A stretch of 64,000 nucleotides of DNA, from the NCBI GenBank assembly GCA_020354555.1, contig CP070648.1, positions 1,384,865-1,448,864 of the forward strand, written 5' to 3'. The notes beneath the pieces were generated by a model. It worked only from the letters and a program-made list of their open reading frames with translations, made no database searches and was not told the DNA's origin. Positions 20,559-28,764 of this stretch are shown here, piece after piece (the first letter of the stretch is position 1; each line of letters begins with the position of its first letter). The position numbers were made by a program, and so were the translations under genes. This DNA is from Armatimonadota bacterium. GTDB lineage: Bacteria > Armatimonadota > Hebobacteria > GCA-020354555 > CP070648.

Positions 20559-21002
20559 ATGCAGAAGCCGTTCGTAATTCGGGAAGGCTGGCTGAGGTTC
20601 ATGTATCTCTACACCATTGTGGGAGCGGGCGCAATGGGAGTGGGAATCGTGACCGCGCCGCAAGCGGTCAAGGCAGCATTTCGCTGGCCCGTGGACGAGC
20701 CCGTTGCCCTGGGCATATTGGGCAGCGTTTACGTCGCCTTTGGGCTCCTGTCTGCGTTCGGCTTGCGCGATCCCCTGAAGTTTGCGCCGGTTCTGCTGCT
20801 CCAGCTGTGCTACAAGTCAATCTGGTTCGTCGCGGTGCTTGTTCCCCTGCTTATCACGGGGCGATTTCCCGGGTACGGTCTCCCAATTGCCGCGATATTC
20901 GCGACGTACATCATCGGAGACCTGATCGCGCTCCCGTTCCGGTATCTTCTTGCTCGACCATCCGGCAGTCATCAGGCTGCAGTGCCAGCGGGCGGGTCAT
21001 AG
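20559..21002 (+). CDS. Small integral membrane protein of unknown function
   Basis: 147 residues from ATG 20559, which has AAGGAG 9 bases upstream; ATG codons at 20517 and 20550 are alternatives. Four hydrophobic segments are visible: YLYTIVGAGAMGVGIV, ALGILGSVYVAFGLLSAFG, FVAVLVPLLI and IAAIFATYIIGDLIALPF. The pattern resembles small four-helix membrane proteins of the DoxX/DUF4345-like type, but no signature allows a firm family call. No motif suggests an enzyme. Confidence 0.65.
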   Translation: MQKPFVIREGWLRFMYLYTIVGAGAMGVGIVTAPQAVKAAFRWPVDEPVALGILGSVYVAFGLLSAFGLRDPLKFAPVLLLQLCYKSIWFVAVLVPLLITGRFPGYGLPIAAIFATYIIGDLIALPFRYLLARPSGSHQAAVPAGGS

Positions 21003-21176
21003 ACCGCCTCGGCGACCGACCAGGCGCCGCGCTTGTCGCAAACCACCTTCTGAGGGCGCCTGGATGGCTCTGTGGCGGGCAGCGTGCGTCTTCGGCGCAA
21101 CGTCGGCCACGTGATACGTAAGTCGGGGTGCAGCCCCGGACCGTTTGCCAGTGACAACCGCGGAAGGGAGGCGAAG

Positions 21177-21683
21177 ATGCACGAGTTACCGTGGCTGGAC
21201 GGATACTCAGAGCAGTCGACAGATGATCTCATCGCACTTGAGGGAAAGTATCGGATCGACTCACTCGTCGCCGCATTTGAGGAGGCCCTCGGTCGGAAAG
21301 CTGCGCGTGTCGGAACAGAGAACCTGACGGACGAGGAATCCATTATCCTCGCCGTTGAGGCGCTCGAGAGGGAGGTAAACAACGGGGGATACGGTCAGTT
21401 CTTCGCCAACACGTCCAACGAGTTCGCCCCGATAATCGTCGACGCCCTCACTCGCATTGGCTGCCCTAAAGTCGCTGCGCTCACTCAAGACGCGATTAAC
21501 ACCCTCGGCATTCAAGGGCCTGTTGCGGGCGATGCCATCGACCGCGCGATGGCCCAGGCAAGTGAGGAACGCGACGACGAGCTGGCGGAGTGCGATGATC
21601 GCTATTTCGAGAGCGCGGGGGATCTCTCGATTCCGCTGTTCGAGTTCATCAGGAATAACAGAGACGCGATTCGCCTGACATGA
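21177..21683 (+). CDS. DUF4375 (DMP19-like) protein
   Basis: 168 residues from ATG 21177, preceded by GGAAGGGAGG at 5 bases. The core ILAVEALEREVNNGGYGQFFANTSNEFAP is the DUF4375 signature, a helical domain found in stand-alone bacterial proteins and some immunity-type proteins. The acidic C-terminus is typical. Cytosolic. Function unknown. Confidence 0.8.
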   Translation: MHELPWLDGYSEQSTDDLIALEGKYRIDSLVAAFEEALGRKAARVGTENLTDEESIILAVEALEREVNNGGYGQFFANTSNEFAPIIVDALTRIGCPKVAALTQDAINTLGIQGPVAGDAIDRAMAQASEERDDELAECDDRYFESAGDLSIPLFEFIRNNRDAIRLT

Positions 21684-21751
21684 GATGGGCTCATGCAGCG
21701 GAGAACCGTCTCGGTTAGCCGCCGCGGTCGGCGTATCGGGGCATTACGCGT

Positions 21752-22171
21752 CTATGCCGCCGAGAGTCCCGATCCGAGTTCGCGCATCCAGCCGTCGTGG
21801 TTCTTGACCTGGAAGGCGGTCTCCGTTCCGTCAGTCAACTTCAGGATCAGGAACTTGCGGCCGCCGCGGTAGTTTCCTGCGAACCATTGGTCATCGCGGA
21901 TCTCCGCGATGTCCGACAGCGGGATCTCAGTGTCCCGGCCAATCGGTTTCCTGAAAATGAGCCTGCGGTCGGTGAGCGCGATCACGCCGTAGGTCTTGGC
22001 GGAGATGATGCCGCCAATCATGCCCTGATAGAAGCCGGTTTCGGGCCCGACGAGCACCTTCTCCCGCGACCGCGCAAGCGATCTCTTTAGGTCGCCTGCC
22101 CTCCATAGCCAGAAGGCCAGGCCGCCAGAGACCACTGCCACGGTTATGAGAATAACCTCGAAGTCAATCAC
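21752..22171 (-). CDS. Membrane-anchored PH/GRAM-like protein
   Basis: 139 residues from a GTG at 22171; a longer frame to 22222 is possible. One N-terminal transmembrane helix (VILITVAVVSGGLAFWLW) precedes a cytosolic beta-rich domain: TYGVIALTDRRLIFRKPI, IPLSDIAEIRDDQW, KFLILKLTDGTETAFQVKN. This is the strand pattern of bacterial PH / GRAM-like domains. Role unknown; these often sense or bind membrane components. Confidence 0.6.
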   Translation of the reverse strand: MIDFEVILITVAVVSGGLAFWLWRAGDLKRSLARSREKVLVGPETGFYQGMIGGIISAKTYGVIALTDRRLIFRKPIGRDTEIPLSDIAEIRDDQWFAGNYRGGRKFLILKLTDGTETAFQVKNHDGWMRELGSGLSAA

Positions 22172-22534
22172 TCGACTTTCTACGGTCAGACAGTCTTGCA
22201 CCCGACCGCTGCGAATTCTCACTCGGCTATTGTTTCACCGCGCGCATGCGTCCTTCTCTGCGGTGCCTGTCTGCCATTCGAGCTGCAGGGCGCCGACGAA
22301 TTGGAGATACGGACGTTAGGTTCCCTCGGTTGCGGCAGACGATAGACGCGCGAAGTTGGCGATCGCCAGCGGCACCCGCTGGTTGTTCACTCCAGTTCGC
22401 GCAGGGCACCAAGCCGCACGTTCCCGTGATTCGCTCAGCCGTCTCTGCGTCGAATACCCGTGAAGGTGCGCGGTGTCTGCGGCCGAAAACAACAACGTCG
22501 ATCGAAGTCCTCGATCCTTGGAGGATGGCGCCTG

Positions 22535-24292
22535 ATGATAGCGGGCATGATCGCAGTATTGGCGATTGGAGCGGGCGGGCGGCAGATGCTCGCCACTCCG
22601 GGGTTTGACCGCGGGCTGGCAGGCTGGCACGCTGCGGTCGGGGCCAACCTCGCGCAGCCCTCGTCGGTTGACGGCCGCAGCGCGGCGTCCATCATCGTCG
22701 AGGACGGTGCGGAGGTGGGGTTCCCGTGCTTGTACCAGGAAACCGCAGTGAAGCCGGGGGAGGTGCTCGAGGCCCGGGTTGAGGCCATGGGCAGGGATGT
22801 GCGCGACGGGTTTGGCGCGTACGCGGCGCTGGAGTTCTACGATGCCGATGAACAGCGCATGACTTTCTCCCAGTCCGAGGCGGCGCCGAGGGATGGGAAG
22901 TGGACGCAGTTGGTCGTGCGTGCAATCGCGCCCGAGGATTGCGTCAAGGCGCGCTTCTGCCTTCTGCTGAACGGACGCGGGCAGGCGTTCTTTGACACTG
23001 CAACGCTCGTTCGGGTGGGCGCTGTTTCGGCGGCGCCGGTCACCGGCACCGTGACCCTCAGAGCGACTGACAAGGTGGTCTGTGATCCACTGATCGGCTT
23101 TGGCGCGGAAGACGACGGCTGGTTCTACAGCCCGGAGAACGCCGGACACGGCGTTACGGACGAGGATATCGCAATCCGCGAGGCCCGCATCAAATGGATG
23201 GCCCCCGACTGGGTGCGCATGTTCTGCTGGTACAAGGACTGGTGTCCGAGCGGCGACTGGGAGACCTTCACGTTTGGTAGCCCCAACATGCGGAGCCACT
23301 ACCGCACGCTCGACCTCTACCAGAAGATCGGGGCGCGCGTGAACGTCACGGGCGTGGAGTGGGGGATGACCGACCCGTACGGCCAGCCGGAACGTGCAGC
23401 GCGCGCGATCGGCGCGCTGTTCGAGCATCTCATCAAGGACAAGGGATACACCTGCGTCGGCGACTGGACCCTTACGAACGAGCCGAACGGGTCGTTTGTT
23501 CACATGGGATATGACTTCAACCGTTTCCTTGAGCTGCACCGACTGGTGAAGCGAGAGTTCGAGAAGCGGGGACTGCGCGTGCGTATCGTCGGCAGCGACG
23601 ACACCAGCGGCCTCGATTGGTTTACGCGCTGCGTGCAGGACAACGAGTACTATCAGACCGCCGACCTCTTTTCATCGCACTTCTACGTGCAGTACCCCAA
23701 CCGGCCTCTCGCGCCGTTGTCCATGGACGATCGGCTGGCGCTGATCGGCCAGCATCGTCAGAAGAAGCCCTTCGTGATCGGGGAGTTCGGATTCCAGGAC
23801 GCACGCTCGGGCACGTTGGAGAACCCGCTGATGGAGACGTACCCCTACGCGGTGTGGACGGCCGCATTTGTGATCGAGGGGCTGAACCGGGGCGTGGCCG
23901 GATTCTCGATCTGGTGCCTGCACGAGGTTTACTATCCCGGCGGCGGATTCATGAACTACGGGCTATGGGACTTCAGGGACAACGGCTGGAAACCGCGACC
24001 CGTCTATCATGCGTGGGCGATGTTCTCCAAGCTGACCAAAGCGGGCGATACCGTGCGCACCTGCGAATCGTCACACCCCGACGCCGTGATAGGATCGATC
24101 GCGGGAGACACCCTCTTCTGGGTCAACCGGAGCGACCAAGTGCTGCCGGTCCGTATATCGGGGCTCAAGGCGACCGAGGTGCGCATCATGACCGAGGCGA
24201 CCCTTGAGGGTGACCGCGAGTGCGGGACGGTGGAGAAACTGAACGACGGCCTCTTCACCGCGCCGCCCCAGAGCTTCGGCTACGCGCGGTGA
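22535..24292 (+). CDS. Exported clan GH-A glycoside hydrolase with N-terminal carbohydrate-binding-like domain
   Basis: 585 residues from ATG 22535, with GGAGG 10 bases upstream. A signal peptide is followed by a beta-sandwich (about 20-165; FDRGLAGWHAAVGANLAQPSS is a typical CBM4/9-like start). A TIM barrel spans about 180-490: TNEPNG puts the acid/base at Glu316 and VIGEFGF the nucleophile at Glu417, the GH-A arrangement seen in GH5, GH30 and GH39. A short beta domain closes the protein (IAGDTLFWVNRSDQVLPVRI). Retaining endo- or exo-glycosidase action on a polysaccharide is expected; family and substrate are not clear. Confidence 0.85.
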   Translation: MIAGMIAVLAIGAGGRQMLATPGFDRGLAGWHAAVGANLAQPSSVDGRSAASIIVEDGAEVGFPCLYQETAVKPGEVLEARVEAMGRDVRDGFGAYAALEFYDADEQRMTFSQSEAAPRDGKWTQLVVRAIAPEDCVKARFCLLLNGRGQAFFDTATLVRVGAVSAAPVTGTVTLRATDKVVCDPLIGFGAEDDGWFYSPENAGHGVTDEDIAIREARIKWMAPDWVRMFCWYKDWCPSGDWETFTFGSPNMRSHYRTLDLYQKIGARVNVTGVEWGMTDPYGQPERAARAIGALFEHLIKDKGYTCVGDWTLTNEPNGSFVHMGYDFNRFLELHRLVKREFEKRGLRVRIVGSDDTSGLDWFTRCVQDNEYYQTADLFSSHFYVQYPNRPLAPLSMDDRLALIGQHRQKKPFVIGEFGFQDARSGTLENPLMETYPYAVWTAAFVIEGLNRGVAGFSIWCLHEVYYPGGGFMNYGLWDFRDNGWKPRPVYHAWAMFSKLTKAGDTVRTCESSHPDAVIGSIAGDTLFWVNRSDQVLPVRISGLKATEVRIMTEATLEGDRECGTVEKLNDGLFTAPPQSFGYAR

Positions 24293-24346
24293 TCGAGTCT
24301 TGCCCTTGAGAGATATACTCCGGCGCACACGTGAAGTGACCGCGCA

Positions 24347-25585
24347 TTAGTCCCCATCTGTCGGCTGCTGCCGTGCCGGCTTGCCCCCGGCTCGGTTCAC
24401 CAGCACGCGCTGTCGCGACGCCGACGAGAACCGCCCGCGGGCAACATCCTCTTCGGTGAACGCGGCCATGAGTATCTCCCTGTCCGAGCGACGATTGCGA
24501 TCATAGACCAGGTAGATCGTGCCGTCCGGGCTTTGCACCGCATCCGGGTAGGACACCTGAGATCGCTCATCCACGACCAGGCCGCCATACCAACTCGTGC
24601 CGTCGTCATAGGACAAATAGGCCGTGAGGTGGGAGCGCGTCTTGCCGTCGGGCGGGTCGTGTGTGACGCGCAGCAGCTTCCCCGAACTCAGCCTGCGGAT
24701 GAAGAAGCGCGCGGTCGGAATGTGCTGGATGGCGGAGGGCGCTCCCGGGCTCCACGTCTCGCCTCGGTCCGTGGAAATGCTTTCGCCGATGCCGTAGCGC
24801 GTGCGCACCAGCATCCACAGGCTGGCGTCGTTGCGCTCCACGATCATATGCTCATCCGCAGAGGCCTGAGGAATGTGCGCCTGGCCCAGCAGGGAGAAGG
24901 TTGCCCCCGCGTCGGTGGAACGGAACACATTCGATCCCACCTCCGAGCCCAGGTTGTGTGTGAAGCGCGGGTCGTCGAAGTCGGCGGGCGACTGCCATAC
25001 GGCCACCGGCAGAAGCCATTCGCCGGTGGAGAGGACGATGGGCTTGTTCATCATTATCCCGTTGCAGATGCGCCGCGGCGGCGACCAGGCGGGATGCTCT
25101 TTCTCCGAGTCCTCGGTCATGATCGCCCACACTCCAGCCCGGCCATCCCAGTGATGGTACGCCTGGGCCCAGAATAACCACAACCGCCCCTCGGGATCAT
25201 GCCACAAGCAGGGATCGAACGCCCGGACGCTCCCCGGTGGGTCAATCACGACCACCGGCGGGCTCCACGTTGCGCCGTCGTCGCCGCTGGTCACGGCCAC
25301 CACGTAGTTCTGGGGCCCTTCCCCTGGCCCACCGCCGTACCAGACGGCCCACAGGCGACCATTCTTGGCGCGCTCGATGCCCGGAATACCCTGGAAGGCG
25401 CGCGTGCTGTCCCCGTATTCCGGTCCGGGGCAGACGTTTACGGCGGGCGCTTGGAGCGCGGGGTCGTTTGCGGTTTGAGCGGCTTGAGGATCCGCCATCC
25501 GAACAGCGCCTCCATTTGGGCCGAGAATGAGCGCAGCGACCAAGAGCGGCACAGCCTTCCCGCACATCATGCGCATATCCTGCAC
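24347..25585 (-). CDS. Exported BNR/sialidase-like six-bladed propeller protein
   Basis: 412 residues with a signal peptide (AVPLLVAALILGPNGGAV). Asp boxes: SGDDGATW, STDAGATF, STDRGETW and SYDDGTSW. GIPGIERAKNGRLWAVWYGGG opens the propeller. The match is to the BNR_2 / sialidase-like group rather than true GH33: the RIP arginine motif is replaced by GIPGIER and the catalytic Tyr is not evident. Members include rhamnosidase- and sialidase-like exported proteins. Start codon (GTG 25585 or ATG 25576/25570) is uncertain. Confidence 0.8.
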   Translation of the reverse strand: MQDMRMMCGKAVPLLVAALILGPNGGAVRMADPQAAQTANDPALQAPAVNVCPGPEYGDSTRAFQGIPGIERAKNGRLWAVWYGGGPGEGPQNYVVAVTSGDDGATWSPPVVVIDPPGSVRAFDPCLWHDPEGRLWLFWAQAYHHWDGRAGVWAIMTEDSEKEHPAWSPPRRICNGIMMNKPIVLSTGEWLLPVAVWQSPADFDDPRFTHNLGSEVGSNVFRSTDAGATFSLLGQAHIPQASADEHMIVERNDASLWMLVRTRYGIGESISTDRGETWSPGAPSAIQHIPTARFFIRRLSSGKLLRVTHDPPDGKTRSHLTAYLSYDDGTSWYGGLVVDERSQVSYPDAVQSPDGTIYLVYDRNRRSDREILMAAFTEEDVARGRFSSASRQRVLVNRAGGKPARQQPTDGD

Positions 25586-25730
25586 ATCGGATTGGCTGCC
25601 GCGGGATGACGGTCACGAGCCAGTGATACGTCCCCCGCGTCACCGGCGTGGCCTGGTGCGCACGCGGGCAAGTGCGACATCGTGGCGCTGCCATCGGTGT
25701 CAGCACGCCCACGCGATGTCGAGAGCTCTT

Positions 25731-26912
25731 TTAGTTCGCCGCAGTCGCTGGCTGTGGCCGCGCGGATAACTCGAACTCGTCCACTGTATTGCCCGCGACA
25801 TCAATGATGCGGACGTCTGCCTGCTCCGCGCCGACATCAACGCGCATGAAACACACGACGCTCTCGGCTTTGACCGTCTCCGGCAGAGGGGGCGCGTCAA
25901 TCGGTCGCGCTCCGCCGCCGGCGACCCCGCCCTCCAGGAAGTGAACCCCGCCCGCGACCGCGTGATGGTAGTGATGATCGTGCCCGCTAAAGACCGCAGT
26001 GACCTTGTGGTCCTGAAAGACACTGCCGAATCGGGTGCGCAGCTCTTTGCTGCCCTCCACCCGCGACGCCTTGACGCTGTACGGCGGGAAATGGAAGAAC
26101 ACGAAGATGTACTTCGCATCCTGGTGCTTGGCCAAGTCATCCCTGAGCCACTGCATCTGCCGCTGCCAGTACCGCTCGTCGCGCTCTTCATGGCGTCTCT
26201 CATCTTCCGCCGTACGCGACTGGTTGTCTTCCGGCAGGTACAGACCGGGGCTGTCAAACACGACGAAATGCGCCGCGCCGCGGTCGAAGGAGTAGTACCG
26301 CTCATTCCCAGGCAGCACGAAGAACTGGAAATACAGGTCCGAGGCACGGTCGTGGTTGCCCAGCGCGGGATAGTACGGGACGCTGCACATGAGGTCGTGG
26401 TTGACGCGGAAGAACTCCTCCCAGTCGCCGATGTCGCGGCCGTCCGAAACCAGATCGCCGGCATTAAACACCATGTCGGGATTGCCGGCCATGATGCGCT
26501 CGACGATGGGGCGGTGCGCCGGGTTGCCCCGGTTCTGGGTGTCGCTCACGACGGCGAAGCTGAACGGATGCTCGCCTTCGGGAACGGTGGTGAACGTGCA
26601 GCGGCTGGTGTCGCCGGCGTCTCCTTGCAGATTATAGGTGTAGGTCGTGCCCGGCTCCAGATCGCGCAGCTTCACTGAGTGTGTTTGGTACTCACGGACA
26701 ATCGAGTCATGGCCCGCCGGGGGATTGACCGTGACCTCTCCGCTCACTGTCGCCCAGCAAATCGTAGCGTTGTCGGTGCCCACGTTCTGCACGTACGGGC
26801 CAATGGCGATCGTTGACTGCCCCTGCGTCCATACGGGGGTGAGAATCCCCAGGACTAGAAACACCGTGATCGCGGCGGTGATCCCGCTCTGGCGGGTGAT
26901 GCTCCGAGTCAT
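25731..26912 (-). CDS. Exported metallophosphoesterase with N-terminal Fn3-like domain (purple acid phosphatase type)
   Basis: 393 residues; AGGGAGG lies 5 bases before the ATG. Signal peptide, then an Fn3-like domain (NATICWATVSGEVTVNPP, LEPGTTYTYNL) as in purple acid phosphatases. The catalytic domain has all calcineurin-type motifs: VVSDTQN, NAGDLVSDG, ALGNHD, FFHFPPYS and SGHDHHYHH. Expected to hydrolyse phosphomonoesters outside the cytoplasm, supplying phosphate or trimming phosphorylated glycans. A 12-bp hairpin lies 36 bases upstream. Confidence 0.92.
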   Translation of the reverse strand: MTRSITRQSGITAAITVFLVLGILTPVWTQGQSTIAIGPYVQNVGTDNATICWATVSGEVTVNPPAGHDSIVREYQTHSVKLRDLEPGTTYTYNLQGDAGDTSRCTFTTVPEGEHPFSFAVVSDTQNRGNPAHRPIVERIMAGNPDMVFNAGDLVSDGRDIGDWEEFFRVNHDLMCSVPYYPALGNHDRASDLYFQFFVLPGNERYYSFDRGAAHFVVFDSPGLYLPEDNQSRTAEDERRHEERDERYWQRQMQWLRDDLAKHQDAKYIFVFFHFPPYSVKASRVEGSKELRTRFGSVFQDHKVTAVFSGHDHHYHHAVAGGVHFLEGGVAGGGARPIDAPPLPETVKAESVVCFMRVDVGAEQADVRIIDVAGNTVDEFELSARPQPATAAN

Positions 26913-26947
26913 TGTGGCCTCCCTTTATCTACAGCCTGCTCTCCCCG

Positions 26948-26978
26948 GGCCGCCAGGCGCGGCACACGCCTGGCGGCC
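26948..26978 (-). terminator. Perfect 12-bp hairpin between two minus-strand genes
   Basis: GGCCGCCAGGCG and CGCCTGGCGGCC enclose a 7-base loop. It lies downstream of the LFVDD lipoprotein gene and 36 bases upstream of the phosphoesterase start. It could end the first transcript or sit in the leader of the second. No T run follows. Confidence 0.5.
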
Positions 26979-27206
26979 GACATGCCATTCGTTGAGCAAG
27001 AGACTGTCTCCTGCCCGGTCACGGTCGTGTGGCGCCTATGCCGTTGAGCGCGGGAGAAGCAGGATGATTCCGGGCACAGGCTTGTCTAGTGATGGTGGAT
27101 GAAAACGACCTGCCACCGACACCGCGGAGATGTGAACGAGGTCAGGGAGTCTAATACGAGGTCAACGGGCGCGCCGCCCCCTGCGTGTCCGCCTCTCGCA
27201 TCCCAA

Positions 27207-28673
27207 TCACTCCAGCCAGTATGAGTAGAGGTCGGCATTGCGCAAGGTGAAGCGCAGGCTCACGGTCTGGTCGCTCAGCCCGGCAACGTCGCCGCCCTGC
27301 CACTTGACCTGCGCGCGCGGCGCATCGCCAACGATGGCAGCGGAAACCGCCACGACGCTACCGTCCCTGTCCAGGATGTCGACCCGCAGCTCGCCCTCGG
27401 GCGCTTCGACGTTAACGAAGAGAGCACGCCCCGACATCCTGAAGGGCGCGGTGACGACGGCACCTCCATCGCCGCCGGCATTAAGGGAAACGAAGCCGTC
27501 CCGCCGCAGCACCGCGAGGCAGATCGCGCCCGCATCACGGTCGAGACCTGGAAGCGGAACCGTCTCGCCGTGCGGGTATTCGCCGACGTACTCCCAACTT
27601 GCGCGGTACTTGAGGCCGGTGTAGTAGAACCATAACTCATCGCCGCGGAGCACCGCGCTGGATGGCCCGATGAGCTGCGTCAGGTCGTAGGCGTTCTCGT
27701 CCTTTGGCGATGGGCCGATGAACGCTGCGCGGTTGCCCAGGCGGTGCCACGTCCTGAGATCTCGGCTGCACGCGAGTTGAACCAGGTGAAAGCCGTCGGT
27801 GTTGGGATAGTTGGGAATTGGACCGGTCGCGTGGTACATCGCTGGCAAGCCGATGTAGACTCCCTCGTAGCAGAACACGCCCATGTTGTACACATCAACA
27901 TTGTACACGGCCGGGTCATTGTAGAATGGCTGAAGCAGCCCGGGATTGCCCAATCGCGCCTCGATGTTCTGCCGGCCGAGTTCCTGGTCCAGGTCATCGG
28001 CATGGAACACGAGTCCGTAGTCGGTCCAGTTCTCGAAGTCCGCGCTGGTGGCCAGCGCAACCGAGCGGCCGTACGGGCCGCCAACTTTGGGGGTGGCAAT
28101 GAATAGGTGCCGTTTCTCGTCGAACGACAGGTTGTACTCGTCTGACGAGGAGATGGGCTCAGCATCCAATGGCGTCCAGGTCGCCATGTCTGGGGATACC
28201 GTCGGAACCAGTCCTTCCGGCGTATGTTGCAGCGATTTGTAGCGTTGTTGCGGGTCGGGATCAGTCCCGTCATACACCACGCAGTAGAACGGCCTATCAC
28301 TTACCGCTCCTCGTCGCCAATCGAGCCCGTCCTTGCTTTCCCAGATCGTGGTGACGGTGGTCGGCCCGCCGGTGCCCGCCACTGCGAATCTGAAAACCTG
28401 GGCATCACGATCCCAACACGGCGCGCTGCGGATCTGGAAGACCGTTTCACCCCGGTCGGTGTCAGGCCGAATCACCGCGCCCTTCTTAGTGGGCTGGTGC
28501 ATGGTGCGCGTGAGATTGTCGATCTGTGCCACGCCGTGATCGTCCAAGAACAACTGCCGTTCCCCGAGGGATATGCCGAACATCGCTTCGCTCCCGGCTG
28601 CCGCGTCCTCGTTGCATGCTGCCGCTGCGGTCAGTAGAACCAGCGCGGTCATCGCCACCAGCGCTCGTCTCAT
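27207..28673 (-). CDS. LFVDD-type beta-propeller lipoprotein, paralogue of the 4.3-kb protein
   Basis: 488 residues from ATG 28673. The N-terminus (MRRALVAMTALVLLTAAAAC) looks like a lipoprotein signal. GERQLFLDDHGVAQI matches the LFVDDFLI opening of the protein at 4316-5959. The C-terminal 120 residues align along their length with that protein (CLAVLRRDGFVSL / GLAMLRRDGFASM; GELRVDILDRDG / GELRVEVLDEHG; SLRFTLRNADLYSYW / KLRFRLTNASLYAFW). Propeller blades carry SKDGLDW and SRDLRTW. Probably an exported glycan-active protein; catalytic residues unproven. Confidence 0.78.
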   Translation of the reverse strand: MRRALVAMTALVLLTAAAACNEDAAAGSEAMFGISLGERQLFLDDHGVAQIDNLTRTMHQPTKKGAVIRPDTDRGETVFQIRSAPCWDRDAQVFRFAVAGTGGPTTVTTIWESKDGLDWRRGAVSDRPFYCVVYDGTDPDPQQRYKSLQHTPEGLVPTVSPDMATWTPLDAEPISSSDEYNLSFDEKRHLFIATPKVGGPYGRSVALATSADFENWTDYGLVFHADDLDQELGRQNIEARLGNPGLLQPFYNDPAVYNVDVYNMGVFCYEGVYIGLPAMYHATGPIPNYPNTDGFHLVQLACSRDLRTWHRLGNRAAFIGPSPKDENAYDLTQLIGPSSAVLRGDELWFYYTGLKYRASWEYVGEYPHGETVPLPGLDRDAGAICLAVLRRDGFVSLNAGGDGGAVVTAPFRMSGRALFVNVEAPEGELRVDILDRDGSVVAVSAAIVGDAPRAQVKWQGGDVAGLSDQTVSLRFTLRNADLYSYWLE

Positions 28674-28764
28674 TGCTGCAATCCGTCCTCGGTCAGCATC
28701 CCGGCACCTATCGGTTGGCATGTCCGCCGAACATGCCGGCCCGTAAGCCTCGCGCCGCGAAACC

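Noticed and set aside
20990-21100. Possible ninth copy of repeat family 1
   Set aside because: Only a short GCGCCTGGATGGCTCTGTGGC stretch resembles the right-hand block; the other blocks are absent.
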